Shown: in pieces, positions 24,524 through 35,879 of the stretch
How positions within the stretch are numbered: the first letter of the stretch is position 1
How the letters are laid out: each line of letters begins with the position of its first letter
NCBI GenBank assembly: GCA_023101885.1
Contig: JALPQD010000241.1
Span: forward strand, 1,323,001 to 1,387,000
Length of the DNA: 64,000 nucleotides
Direction of reading: 5' to 3'
From: Typhlomys cinereus
Lineage: Eukaryota > Chordata > Mammalia > Rodentia > Platacanthomyidae
The notes under the pieces: generated by a model
Database searches by the model: none
Seen by the model: the letters and a program-made list of their open reading frames with translations, nothing else
What the model was told of the DNA's origin: nothing
Made by a program: the position numbers and the translations under genes

Positions 24524-24900
24524 CTACTGAATTTAAAACTAGCTATTATTTTCAGTTGAACATAGAATTGAATTCATTGTATTTTTGCCTTTTAATAAAT
24601 AAATTAAATATGCAGACTCTTTTCTACCTTTCGGTTTCACACCGGTTTCCTGTACATCTTCATTGCCATTATTCCTTCATTTGTCACCTACAACATCCCA
24701 AATGTAGCAACTTTAAAATCTTCAAATAAAATTTTCATATGCCTGAATTTTTCATATCCTTCATATGAAATTTTCATATTTGCCCAAAGTGAATTTATGG
24801 CTTTATTATTGATTTAGTTGGCTATCTTTCTCACATATTTTGGGATTTTTGTTTATGGATGAAACTGAATTTTTTAGACTGCTGCTTGTGGTTGTCTCTC
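24524..24900 (-). mobile_element. L1: Old antisense L1 fragment (right of SINE)
   Basis: 'attattttcagttgaacata' and 'ttgaattcattgtatttttg' look like the continuation of the antisense L1 5' region seen at 24001-24155. Decayed; the right end is uncertain. Confidence 0.35.
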
Positions 24901-25425
24901 CTTCTCTCCCTGTGTGACTGACACATGTACTCAGGGTTTGTTTTTCTTTACTGCCAGATCCCCTATCCAGAGGCCTTTGAGGTGATGTTAGGGCTGTGAT
25001 ATCATTATACTGGTCCTGGTTTCATCATTATTTTCCTTGATAAAGGCAACCTTGACCCATACACTTTTGAAGAAGCAAATATCTAAGCATAGAATCAGCA
25101 TCGATATTTTTTTTTTTTATTGGAAGGGGAGTGAAGTTTCTTTTGTGAGAGGTAGACAGAACCCACTTTCAGTCTTTGACATCAAGAAAGAGAGTTTCAG
25201 CATTCTCAACTCAGGGATAGTAGGCTCAATCCCATCAGCAACTCCATCCTCAGAGGATGGGGCCCAGCAGGCCCCAACTTACCTTATGCTCAATGTCACG
25301 TTTCTCTTTTACTTATGGCCCAAACTTACTTTCAAGCAGATGTTATTTTTTTCTTTAACAGCATCTTTTTTTCCCCTTTCTTTCATTTTCCATTTTCATG
25401 TGGGGAGGTATGTGCTCATTGCAGA
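24901..25425. other. Unique sequence
   Basis: No gene. A 175-codon plus frame (25037-25564) crosses a T-run and runs into antisense B4, so I treat it as spurious. Confidence 0.4.
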
Positions 25426-25699
25426 TGAATGTTTGCATGTTAGCCAACACATGGGGGGGCATGTGTGTGCACATGAATGTGGAGGTCTAACGAGAATCAT
25501 CCTTGATAGTGCTTCACCTCATTTCTTCCAAATAGCCTCTCTAAACAAAACCAGATCACACTGATAGAGTCAGTCTAGCTAGTTAACTCACTCTTGGGAT
25601 TCCCAGACACTGCCTTCCAAGGTAGGAATTATAGGTAGTGTCCAGTGGCATTTTACATAGGATCTAGGAATCCAAACTTTTCTCCTTTTGCATGCATGG
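25426..25699 (-). mobile_element. B4: B4 SINE, 3' and middle part (split by LTR)
   Basis: Antisense B4 order: GT-rich tail complement 'gcatgtgtgtgcacatgaat', 'gtggaggtctaacgagaatc', a 'cttccaaatagcctctctaa' line, 'gctagttaactcactcttgg', then 'ggatctaggaatccaaactt' and 'ttttgcatgcatgg'. The head resumes after the LTR at about 26349. Confidence 0.7.
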
Positions 25700-26348
25700 T
25701 GTATTAGTTGGTGTTGTCTAGAGGAACAGAACTGATATAATGAATATGTGTATGTGTGTCTGTGTGTCTTACAAAATAAAATCAGTGTCCTTTAACAGTA
25801 GCTGCCTATACCTGCTCAGTTTTTGAGCTAAATGGCTTGTAAGACCAAAGGATCCCTGCAAAATCTTGAATCATGAATCTTGAATCTTGCTGGAGGACTA
25901 AAGAGGTAAGCATCTCCTGTTGGCAAAGAAAGGCAGCCCAGTGGAAGATGTTGGGCCCTGAACTTAGAGAGGAACAGCCGCAAAACCTAAAACACTAGAC
26001 TTTGATATCAGCAATGAACAAGGCTCAAGAGGCTAGGCTCCAAAGACAGTGAGAACAGTGGTAAGGCCAAAAGACCCAGCTCTGATGTCAGCCAAGAACA
26101 GCAGCAGCAGCAATGAAGAAGGCAGCAGCACACCAGCAGTGAACACACAAGTCCATATTAATTCCTGCCCCTTGCCCTTCCTTTTATCTGGCCCAACCCT
26201 AGAAAGCACCACCCACAATGGGCTGTGTCTTCCATATCAATTAAACAATCACCTGTACACTTAAGAATTGCTCTAACCCTGGATTCTTCACAACTGTACC
26301 CCAAAGAGCCTGCAACTGTCAAATTTACACCTGAATCTAACTATCACA
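25700..26348 (-). mobile_element. Solo LTR, full length, same family as 51938-52583
   Basis: On the minus strand it begins 'tgtgatagttagattcaggt' and ends 'aacaccaactaatac' plus a final A, so it has TG...CA ends. Shared blocks with the plus copy at 51938 include 'gctgacatcagagc', a 'cagcccattgtgggtggtgc' line and 'aaaggacactgattttattt'. It lies inside a B4. No matching 5-bp duplication is evident. Confidence 0.65.
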
Positions 26349-26390
26349 AATAGCAAGCACTTTAACTGCTGAGCCATCTCCCTAGTCTTG
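26349..26390 (-). mobile_element. B4: B4 SINE head (after LTR)
   Basis: 'agcaagcactttaactgctg' followed by 'agccatctccctag' is the antisense tRNA-like head of B4, completing the element interrupted at 25699. Confidence 0.75.
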
Positions 26391-26454
26391 CATATATATT
26401 TTTTTAAATCTTTCAATGCCATATGTTTGAAAACAAAAAGTATCCAAAAACTCT

Positions 26455-26705
26455 TTTTTATAATTTTTATTATATTTGCTTTTTAATAATTTCATGCATG
26501 TATGTAGCATTATTGTAACCCCCTCCTTAACCCTCCTTACATTCCCTGCCTTTCTAGAAGTGACTTTCTCACATTCAAGTCTTTTTATTATTTTGAACAT
26601 GGTGACCATGGGCTTGAACTATCCATTGGAGCCAGGGGTCTCCATTTTGAGAACACAAAGACAATAATTTTTACCTTGAGTTCTCAGCCTTAAACATTTG
26701 TAAAT
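26455..26705 (-). mobile_element. L1: L1 3' UTR end, Lx-like, antisense
   Basis: 'taataatttcatgcatgtat' then 'gtaaccccctccttaaccct' and 'ccattggagccaggggtctc' follow the order of the reverse complement of a rodent Lx-type L1 3' end. Confidence 0.65.
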
Positions 26706-29569
26706 CCCTCTATGGCTCAGGGGATATTGTGGGGAAAGCCCATTTCTTAGATAATCCTTATAAATGAAAGAGAAAGAGGAAGAGCAGGAAATAGAGAAAG
26801 AAAAAGAGAAAGAGGAGGAACATTATATCTTTTGAATGGAATACATGGCTTTTCTGTATCCTCCCATTACTTCTTTTCTTCTGTAAGAAACTTGATTCTC
26901 TTTTGCTAATAGTTGCTTCCCTACTTTCCGTGCTTATGGCTCAGGTGAGTATGATGTGAGGGCTTCAGTTATGATAAAACTGTACATCTGAGAAGAAATC
27001 CATCATCATCTCTCCCCACCAGAGTACCTGGATAAAAATATTTAACCTATGTATCCCCACCTGTAACCCATGTATCCCCACCAAGAGGTCTGTTGCCACC
27101 CATTGAGAAAGATGTCTGTTCACATTGGCATTGCTAATTAGTAAAATGGGATTCTGGATTCTTATGGGTAAAGAAAGTTTACAATGTACAATGTCCCTTT
27201 TAAAATGAAACTCGCAAATAGAATGCAGGTAGGGACTGGGGAGAAAAAAGGCTCCATTCTGTGAAATTGTTGAGTCCTTGACTGAAAAACCAATCCAAAG
27301 ATTCCCTTCCTCTTTCCTCCAAGATTTACCCACTGAGAAGAAATCCATGAGCCAGCGGGTACTCTGGCACTTTCCAGGTCAAGTGAACCCAGATGAAGCC
27401 CATTGGATCACACACTGAAAAAGATCCTGGCTAGAGAGGATAAATCATGTATTGGGAAGATGAGTGGAGAAGAAGTCAGATATTAAAAGGTGAAAAAATG
27501 ATATAAACTCATTAGAGCAATGCACTAAAGAGTCAAAGAATAAGAAAAAAAATATATGTGCATGAAAAGATTTGCCTCCTCTGGGAGTCAGATTTATATG
27601 AGTCTATACATTTTCTACTCAGCTGGAGACAGGTGGTGCTGGGTGGATACACACTCACCTCACAATAAGCAGACAGCATATTCTCAACTATGAAACAGGG
27701 TTTAAAAGTAGGAAAGAAAGGGATGGGGGAAAAGTCATATATTCATTCTGTTTATATATGAAAACTTTAAAAAATATGATTGATGTCACAGGACTGTTCT
27801 ACAAACTAACTGAATTAATATTAATGATCTTTTGAAACTCCCTGACTCCAAGAAAGCACATATTTGTTCAGCATGTACTGCCCTGTCCCTCTCTATCCTC
27901 AATCAAATTCCAGTGAGTTTACCTAAAAGGCCCATATTCAGACACCATCACAGACTCCAGTTCTCCTTAAGTTGAGAAGTGGGACTGAATGAAGAAGTCA
28001 AGAAGTCAGGGAGTGCTATGTTGCTGTCTTTGCTAGATAAATGTCTTGAGGACAACCAGAGATAAATCCTGAAATGCAGCATATTAAATCAAGAACCCGA
28101 GCGACTTATGGAAACGCTGCCAGCATGAGGACACAAAGGGCTGAGAGAATACATGGTTCTTTTCTTCACAATGTGCATAGAATCTTCCCTGCTTTGATTC
28201 AAGTTCTCAGGGGAGAGAAAAAGAGTTCTGTAGAATTATGAAAAGGCGCTGCAATCAGAGTCCCCCATTATCACAAGGATAAAATATCAGTTTTTGTCAG
28301 GATAAAATGAAGCACAGATTGGCCCTGATAGGGAAAATTAAATTTCTAGCCTCCACTTGATTTGATATTTATCACTCCTTTACTCCAGAAATGTTCTGTC
28401 ACTAAACATTAAAAAAAATTATTCATAACACACCAAACAAACTTAAAGGCTCTTAGAAAACAGAAATGACAAATAACAGAAATGATTGAAGAAAAATCAA
28501 AAGGCTGAGAGAGGGAAAAAATCTGAAATCTGAATCACCTCAGGCAGGAGTTGCAAAGGCAAATATGATAGTAGAGAAAAGATTCAGAAATGTATTTCAT
28601 AGAAGAGTAAAAGTCCTATCACCCACTATTTGAAACAGGATGACTCTGATAGTCAATATCAAGGCATTGTTGGACACTGTTGCTAGGACTACCACATTCC
28701 TGTAGCATGAGTAATAAACCGAGAGAGCTACTGCAAGTTAAAAAGCGTTAAAAAATTGTTAACTTCCTCCACCCAATGTTTCAGGATCAGAAGAAGTTTA
28801 GAAATAAAAACAACCTTCTACATAGAAAAAGTTCAGACAATCATGCATTATCCTGAATAGCTAAGCTGTATCTTTTCTGACTGGTGTAGGAGATCAAGAT
28901 TGGGCTATGAATTCTAATTAATCAAAATATTTTTAAAAAGTATTTCCATCCCTCCAGAGACTTGCTTCAGTTATCATTTGTCTCTTGTAGAAGTGACACT
29001 TTTCTTCCCTCTTTTTTTACAAGGGCAATTCTTGAAATGTAAATAAATCAATGAGACATATATCGGTGACATGTAAATCAATGAAAATTTCTAAGGTTAT
29101 TTAATGTGACAGTTATCTAGCACATAAGTGCTAGAAGAAATAGTTATTAATGAATGCAGGAAAGGTGCAGTATACAACTTAAGATAAGATCTGATATCTA
29201 GACTATGTACTACCAAACAATTTAATATAAATGAAGACCAGACCAGTTTAAAGGCATTCATCTAAGTAACTTGAAAAATAAGAAAGTGATTGACAAACAC
29301 TTCCTATCTTTAAGGAGGTAATAAGATCAAGAACAGGAAGCTAGGCATGCATTATCATTATAAAATATTTTGATGACACTGTACAAAAAGTACAATGTAA
29401 GTAAGAAGAAATGCTCAAAGAGAAGCAGAGAACAAAAGTATTTGTGGGGGAGAAAATATTTTCTGATACAAAACTCTACAGGCAAACATTCCAAGGACAG
29501 GTAAGTAAGGCAGAAGTCCATGAAATATGCCTAAATGTACATATACAACCACACACTTTAAAAATTTAA
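26706..29569. other. Unique sequence, no gene seen
   Basis: No gene recognised. A GA-rich patch is at about 26766-26820. A pair of exact 16-bp direct repeats at 26988-27003 and 27333-27348 bounds a 329-bp stretch that holds a 127-codon minus-strand frame with no known domain. The remainder is AT-rich unique DNA. Confidence 0.4.
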
Positions 29570-29765
29570 AAGAGTGGTTATAGGTTCTGGAGTCATATTA
29601 CACAGTCTAAAATGTTTGCATACTCTGTACCCTGGGCACATTAATACTGTAATTACTAAATTATAATAATAGTACCTACTTCACAGGACTGTGAAAGTGA
29701 AACCTCCAAATCCACAGCAAAGTGTAGACATCCATTTATAGTAATAATTATGATTACAAGTTGAT
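29570..29765 (+). mobile_element. MIR: MIR SINE
   Basis: 'agagtggttataggttctgg' and 'agtcatattacacag' match the MIR head, and 'ataatagtacctacttcaca' then 'ggactgtgaaagtgaa' match its 3' half. Nearly full length, plus orientation. Confidence 0.75.
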
Positions 29766-30244
29766 AGATTATAGAGAGATTCAGGTGCTGTAATGTGGAG
29801 CAACCTGAATTTCAAAGTATATTTAATTTCTTCAGAAAGAGAATCCAGGAATAGTGATTATGGAGAACACTCTTCCCAGGGCCAAGAGGTTATGCATGAA
29901 GAGCAGCCAGTCAGCATGGAAATGATTGGTTGAGTATTGCATAGAATCAAGGAGAAGCAATCAGCCACACACTAAACTAGAGATGGTAGGGAAAGAAAAG
30001 GCATTTGTTTCAAAAAAAAAATTAGATACCAAGGTGAGATATTTATTGTGGAGTAAAAAAAGAATCAACTGTGATTACAAAATTTGAGTCTCTACTGTGA
30101 AAATAGGGTTAATTTCATGAGCAACAACTAAGGAGACAGGAGAGGAAGCTAATTAGGGATTAGAGAGTGATTGTCAATTCCATTTTCACCATGCTAACAT
30201 TGACATTAAGGTACTCACAGAAACCAAGCAGGGCTCTGTACTAG
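29766..30244. other. Unique sequence
   Basis: No gene or repeat recognised before the L1 start. Confidence 0.4.
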
Positions 30245-31310
30245 ACATTGAAAAACACAAGTCAGCAATCCAATGGAAAAGAACAGCATCTTCAACAAAT
30301 GGTGCTAGCAAAACTGGTTGTCCACATGCAGAAGATTAAAACTGGACCCGTACTTGTCGCCATTTACAAAAATTAATTCCAAATGGATCAAGGACCTCAA
30401 TATTAGGCTAGAGACTATAAAAACCCTAGTTGAAAGGGTAGGGAACTCCCTCCAGTTGATTGGACTAGGCCAACAGTTCTTAAACAGAAATCCAATAGCA
30501 CAGTCACTACAACCAATGCTCAACAAATGGGATCTTATGAAATTAAAGAGCTTCTGTTCAGATAAAGAGATTGTAAACCTAGCAAAAAGACAACCCACAG
30601 AATAGGAGAAAATCATCACTAACCACATATCTGATAGAGTTCTATTATCCAGAGTGCACAAAGAACTTAGAAAACTGAATACTAAGAAGATAAATGGCCC
30701 AATTAAAAAAATGGGCTTGGAACTCAAAAGAAATTTTTCCAGAGATGAAATTGAAATATCCAGCAAATATCTTTAAAAATGCTCTGCATCCTTAGCTATC
30801 AGGGAAATGCAAATCAAAACTTCCCTGAGATATCATTTCACCCCAGTCAGGATAGCAAAAATTCACAATACAAACAACACCAAATGCTGGAGAAGATGTG
30901 GAGAGAAGGGAACTCTTCTACATTGCTGGTTGGAATGCAGGCTTATACAACCACTCTGGTGATCAGTCTGGCAATTTTTAAAAAAGATAAAGATTGAAAT
31001 GCTATTTGACCCTGTTATTATACTTCTAGAAATAATCCCCCATAAAGCAGAAATTCACCTCAAAGGCACAAGAACAACCATGTTCATAGCAGCACTATTT
31101 ACAATACCAAAGTCATGGAATCAACCCAAATGTCCAATAGTTGACGAGTGGATAAGGAAAATGTGGTATTTATACAATGGAATACTACTCATCCATCAAA
31201 AAGGTGAATTAATGAAATTTGCTGGTAAATGGATGAAATTAGAAAAAATTATATTGAGTGAAGTATCCCAGACATAGAAAATTAAGCACCTTATGTACTC
31301 CCTAATAGGT
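30245..31310 (+). pseudogene. L1 ORF2: L1 ORF2 C-terminal remnant (reverse transcriptase protein, broken)
   Basis: This is the last part (about 340 residues) of the L1 ORF2 protein, which in intact elements carries endonuclease and reverse transcriptase and copies L1 RNA at the target site. Only the region downstream of the polymerase remains, so it cannot act. One frame carries the C-terminal landmarks in order: 'KINSKWIKDLNIRLETIKTL', 'NKWDLMKLKSFCS', '[17 protein letters not shown]', '[15 protein letters not shown]', 'TTMFIAALFTIPKSWNQPKC' and 'KWMKLEKIILSEVSQT'. The frame is largely kept, but it is broken by in-frame stops, one of them at 30603 where the family has Trp, and by a short local frame slip near 31170. 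The 3' UTR follows at once, so this is one 5'-truncated insertion. Confidence 0.92.
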
Positions 31311-32375
31311 GGATCCTAGTACCGAACCCACTTAGTGACATATTCAAAGATAAATCTCTGTAATACCTACAGTAACTGCAAACATTATAAACAGGAGGGA
31401 AGGTGAAGGAGGGCCCCCCAGAAATAAGGAGATAGGAGATCATGCCACAGTAGAGAAAATAGGTCACCATTAAGTATTGCAAGTAAGTAGTGAGACATCT
31501 GGTTAAGCTTACTCTCTTTCCTTCCTGGTCTCTTGTGACTAAGGGAGTTTGATCTCATCAGTCAGGGAGGTATAGAATCTGGCAGATAGATGGTAACCAT
31601 CCTGCAAATAGGAGACTGACCCCCCCCCTTACTGCAGTCTCCTACTCCTATTCCATCTACCTTTGAACCTACTCTTATAGTAATATTTCATTTAAACAGC
31701 CTTTATCTCTGGTTAGGAGGTGACCTCCAATACCAATCAGGATGGGGCCAAGGGCAGTGCAGGAACAGCAAAACTGAAAACAACAACAAACTATAATTCA
31801 GAACATCAGAGACCCTATATTAATCACCTGGAACCAGACTAGCCTAATCTCTCCCCATCCTAAAGCTCAGGGAAATTTGCAGAAGAGGGGAGAGTAAGAT
31901 TGTAAGAGCCTAAAGATGGGGAGGAGCCATGATACGCAAGATACTTCACACAAGTAAGGGCCGCAGTAGCCATAATTGGGCTTTACATGACCTGCACAAT
32001 GACTGATATGTCAATGGCCCCCCAAAGTCTAACATGTATCACAGGCACTGGGATCCTTAGAGCCAAGGGATTAACAGTCATAATAGTGTCCCCATACTAA
32101 AGGGGAGCCCAAGAAAGGGCTCTGGGCAATGCCACTGAGTCCTTACACCTTCACTAGAGTGGAGGATGCAGAGGGAAGTTTGATATTCACACTAAAGGAT
32201 GCTCCAGGAAATGGGAGGGGAGAAGGGGGGCACTGGGAGAAGGGGAGGGAGGTGGGTAAAAGGAAGGGGAAAAGGAGTGAGGGTGTAATGGGGACTGGGA
32301 AGAGGTGAAGAGAGGGAGGGGACCAGGGTACCTATTAAGCGTGTATGATTGGGAAAAAAATAAATAAATATAACA
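31311..32375 (+). mobile_element. L1: L1 3' UTR (continues the ORF2 remnant)
   Basis: It follows directly after the ORF2 stop. Landmarks used as a reference for the other copies are 'ctctggttaggaggtgacct', 'atctctccccatcctaaagc', 'gtaagagcctaaagatgggg', 'catgacctgcacaatgactg' and 'actaaaggatgctccaggaa'. A G-rich polypurine tract follows (about 32210-32330), then 'cctattaagcgtgtatgatt' and an A-rich tail. The whole 30245-32375 element is 2.1 kb and 5'-truncated. Confidence 0.9.
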
Positions 32376-32418
32376 AAAAAGAATGAACAATATCCTCAAT
32401 AATTTAGAAGAGGAAACC

Positions 32419-32422
32419 AAAA

Positions 32423-32502
<80 letters not shown>

Positions 32503-32520
32503 AAAGAAAGAAAAGAAAAG
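32419..32520. repeat. (GAAA)n microsatellite
   Basis: 102 nt of pure purine, almost all GAAA, a short distance past the L1 A-rich tail. It may have grown from such a tail. An open frame across it encodes only KE-type repeats. Confidence 0.97.
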
Positions 32521-33120
32521 CCAGGGCTTAACCTAATAAACGTTATAACTATTTGTACTCATGTCTAAACTCCAGTGAATCTATAGCATAGGTGAGGGGC
32601 TGAATGTAGAGAAAGAGAGAGTCAAGCAGAGACCAATCCCTGAAGCTGCAGTGACAAGGAACAGAAAGGGAATTGGCACAATGCAGATGCAGAAGTCAAA
32701 GGAATAGAATCCATCCAAAAGATGGAGTATGGCAACCAGAAAAGGTCACGACAAAGAAGGCCATTAAATAATGACAGATCAATTCAACAGCTCAATTACA
32801 TATTCATTCAGCATCAAAGTATCTGAATACATAAAGTGACACCAATCATAAGAGGGAAATAATTATCAACACAAGAACAGTAGAAACTTCATTAAACACA
32901 TACTACAGCAGACTGATCACCTAAACAGAATGTGAATAAAGAAGAAGCAAAACTGAGGAGCACTACAAACCCAACACAATTAACAGATATATTCATAACA
33001 TTCCATTCAAAATCCAAAGAGTACATATTCTTTCCAATCACATATGGGATATTCCCCAATGCAGATCAAACATAAAGTCCTAACACAATCTTACAAATTC
33101 CAGATTGAAATCATTTCCAC
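32521..33120. other. AT-rich sequence
   Basis: No gene. The A-rich plus strand around 32760-33010 could be an old L1 fragment, but I cannot place it. Confidence 0.35.
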
Positions 33121-33133
33121 TCTCTTTTCTAAA
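33121..33133. repeat. Target-site duplication, left copy
   Basis: 'tctcttttctaaa' repeats exactly at 33373-33385. Confidence 0.9.
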
Positions 33134-33372
33134 ATTTTTTATTGTTTATTATTTATTCAATTGTGCATGTATGTGTGTGCACGTGTGTGTATGTATGTGT
33201 GTGTGTGTAGAACCACGGACGAATTCAGGAACCACCATGGACGCCTCCACCTCCTCCTTGTTTACTCTGCCCTGGGATTCACAGGCTCCGCTCTACCAGG
33301 ACCAGAAACGCAGGCCGCCCCCGCTTCTGCCTGGCGTCTATACGTGGGGTCTAGGATCCGAACTCAGGACCT
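33134..33372 (-). mobile_element. Young B2-like SINE, 5'-truncated
   Basis: Minus orientation. Body and tail match the other young copies, but the sequence stops just after the B-box-like 'gagttcggatcc' and 'aaggtcct', so the first ~45 bp including the A box are missing. The exact 13-bp duplication shows the truncation was part of the insertion and not a later deletion. Confidence 0.9.
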
Positions 33373-33385
33373 TCTCTTTTCTAAA
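33373..33385. repeat. Target-site duplication, right copy
   Basis: Exact partner of 33121-33133. Confidence 0.9.
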
Positions 33386-33490
33386 CACAATGAAATAGAT
33401 ATACCAGTAAGAAAAGCATAAAAATTGCAAATAGATTGATGTTAATAAAGTGTGATTTAGGATTTTTGGCCCAATACAATCAGTTCATTA

Positions 33491-33504
33491 AGAATTATCT
33501 ATCT
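33491..33504. repeat. Target-site duplication of L1, left copy
   Basis: 'agaattatctatct' repeats exactly at 34218-34231. Confidence 0.9.
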
Positions 33505-34217
33505 TACTTTTATTACATCTATCTTTGAATATACTCTTATAACAAGACTCTAGTTTAACAGCTTTTTATCTCTGGGCAGGGGGTGACATCCAATACCCAT
33601 CAGGATGGAGTGAAGGGCATTGCAGGAGCAGCAAAACCACAAAAGAAAATCAACAAACCATAATCCAGAACTTCAAAGACTCTATATCAACCATTTAGAA
33701 CCAGGCCAGCCTAATCTCTCCCCATCCTGAAGCTCAGGGAAATTTGCGGAAGAGGGGGCGGTAAGAGTGTAAGAGCACAAGGATGGGAGGAGCAATGATA
33801 TGCGAGATACTCCACACAAGTTAGGGCCGAAGCAATCATAATTGGACTTTGCATGCCCTGCGCAATGTCCAACACACTATTGACCCCACAAAGTCTAGCA
33901 TTTGCTAAAAGCACCAAGATCCTTGGACGCAAGGGATTAACAGCCACAGTAGTGTTCCTATGCTTAAGGGGAACAAAGGAAAGGGTTCAGGGAAATACCG
34001 CTGGGTCCTTGTATGTCATCGGAGAGGAGGACCCAGAAGAGAGTTTGGCATGCACATTAAAGGATTCTCTGGGGATTGGGGGAGGGGAGGCACTGGGGAG
34101 TAGGGAGGGAGGGGTGAGGGGAGGGTGAGCAGAGGGGTGGGGGGGGGGAGAGAGGGAGGGAACCGGTGTACCTATTAAGTTTGTATGAGAGGAGATAATA
34201 AAAAATGTTAAAAAAAG
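33505..34217 (+). mobile_element. L1: L1 3' UTR, 5'-truncated, exact target duplication
   Basis: 713 bp with the landmarks 'ctctgggcagggggtgacat', 'tctccccatcctgaagctca', 'gtaagagcacaaggatggga', 'catgccctgcgcaatgtcc', a strong G-rich tract at about 34075-34160, 'cctattaagtttgtatgaga' and an A-rich tail. Exact 14-bp duplications flank it. Confidence 0.92.
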
Positions 34218-34248
34218 AGAATTATCTATCTATCTATCTACTTACTTA
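34218..34248. repeat. L1 target duplication grown into (ATCT)n
   Basis: The right L1 duplication (34218-34231) runs into further ATCT units, and the last 'ctacttactta' (34238-34248) is itself the left duplication of the next SINE. Confidence 0.85.
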
Positions 34249-34547
34249 TTCTAAAATTTTATTATTATTATTATTATTTATTCAACTGTGCGCATGTGTG
34301 TGTGCATGTGCGCGTGCGCGCGTGTGTGTGTGTGTGTCTGTCTGTGTAGAACCACGGACGAATTCGCGAACCATCATGGACGTCTCCACCTCCTTCTGCC
34401 CGGGAATTCACAGGCTCCGCCCTACCAGGACCAGAAACGCAGGCCGCCCCCGCTTCCGCCTGGCGTCTATACGTGGGATCTGGGATTTGAACTCAGGACC
34501 TTCCGCCTGCAAGGCGGAGGCTTAACCCCTGAGCCACCTCTCCAGTC
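34249..34547 (-). mobile_element. Young B2-like SINE, full length
   Basis: Minus orientation, head at 34547. All landmarks of the family are present, with a (CA)/(CG) alternating segment and an AATAAATAAT-type tail followed on the minus strand by AAAATTTTAG. 'ctacttactta' flanks it at 34238-34248 and 34548-34558. Confidence 0.94.
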
Positions 34548-34616
34548 CTACTTACTTAAGAAGACACACCAGCATTCTAGCAGTGTCACAAGTCCCAGCC
34601 CTTTCTATCATGTTTT

Positions 34617-35045
34617 GAGGAGCTAGGAAGTATTTCAGTTGGTAAATAGTTCACCACACAAACACTGAAAATCTGAGTCCAATCCCCAGAATCCATGTTA
34701 AAAAAAATAAAAAGCCAGGCAAGATGGTATATGCACTTGTGATCCCAGCACCGGGAAGATAAAAATGTGAGGATACCTGAGCCCAGCTAATTTACAAGTT
34801 CCAGGCTGAGAACAGACTTTGTCTCAAAAACAAATGCACCTGAGGATAAGAAACACACTTGATTGTCCTATGCTTTCACATGTGCACCACACTCACAAAC
34901 ACTCTCAAGCACTCATGCATTCTCACACACATATATGCACACACATGCACACACACGCTTACACACATCCATGCACATGCATGCACATGCATATATACAC
35001 ACATATGTTCACATATGTGCACAGCACCCACATATGTAAATAAAA
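34617..35045 (+). mobile_element. B4: B4 SINE with CA-rich tail
   Basis: Head 'aggaagtatttcagttggta' and 'gagtccaatccccagaatcc', then the B1-like part 'agccaggcaagatggtatat', 'tgtgatcccagcaccgggaa' and 'actttgtctcaaaaaca', then a CA-rich segment (about 34875-35035) and 'aaataaaatatttt'. Confidence 0.75.
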
Positions 35046-35879
35046 TATTTTGAGACATAGTATCACTAATTTGCCCAGGCACACTGTGAACATGTGATCC
35101 TACTTCAGCTTTTGAGCAATTGATATTACAAGGCTGCATACTAGATATTATTTATGCAAAACTTTTGGTCGTCTCTATGTGACCTGAGTGCATAGGCACT
35201 CAGTAATAATGTGAATAGCTGCTTAGCACATTATTTTATATGCTGTAGATGTCATATATGGTTAAAAATGTGCAAGATCTATAAGCAACATATTTTCACT
35301 TAGTAACCACTTTTCAGGAGCTATGAACTGTATAAATGGTAAGCATCATATGGCATTTTAAGCAGATACTGACAGCACTGGATCTTGCCTTGATAACAAG
35401 AGATAACAATGAAACTATGACTATAGCACAACATATGCTACAGTTCATTTTTTTATTTAACTCACAATATTTATATTATTTAGAGCTGCCTTAACTGTGA
35501 ATAACTTTATGAATATTTTGATATTCATAATATCTACATTTGTAAATTGATAAATTTTACTTGTATTAAATATTTTGCATATTTTTATTTGTATATTTTC
35601 ATTACAATAAATGACAAACTGTTCTGTTGTCTACATGCATTGTAAGTATTCATGACATCCTATCTTCTCCTCTTTTTATTTTCAATAGTTTTGAGGTTTG
35701 CAATCCCAGTTCATTTGAGTTCTGGTAAGTTGTCATAAATATAAAAGAAATCTTTTCCTGAGTAGAGCCACCCAGTGCAATCTCATGTTGCTCAAGGGCC
35801 AATTGCACATGGAAACATAACAGCACACTCTGGAGCAATTGCTAGATCACAGAGGAAATAAGAATCAAATTTTAAAAAT
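35046..35879. other. AT-rich sequence
   Basis: No gene or clear repeat. Confidence 0.4.

Noticed and set aside
25037..25564. 175-codon plus-strand frame
   Set aside because: It crosses a T run and ends inside antisense B4; no recognisable domain.
30779..30997. 72-codon frame starting '[15 protein letters not shown]'
   Set aside because: It is an out-of-frame reading of the L1 ORF2 C-terminal region.
34876..35139. 87-codon minus-strand frame rich in C, V and H
   Set aside because: It is the complement of the CA-rich tail of a B4 SINE.
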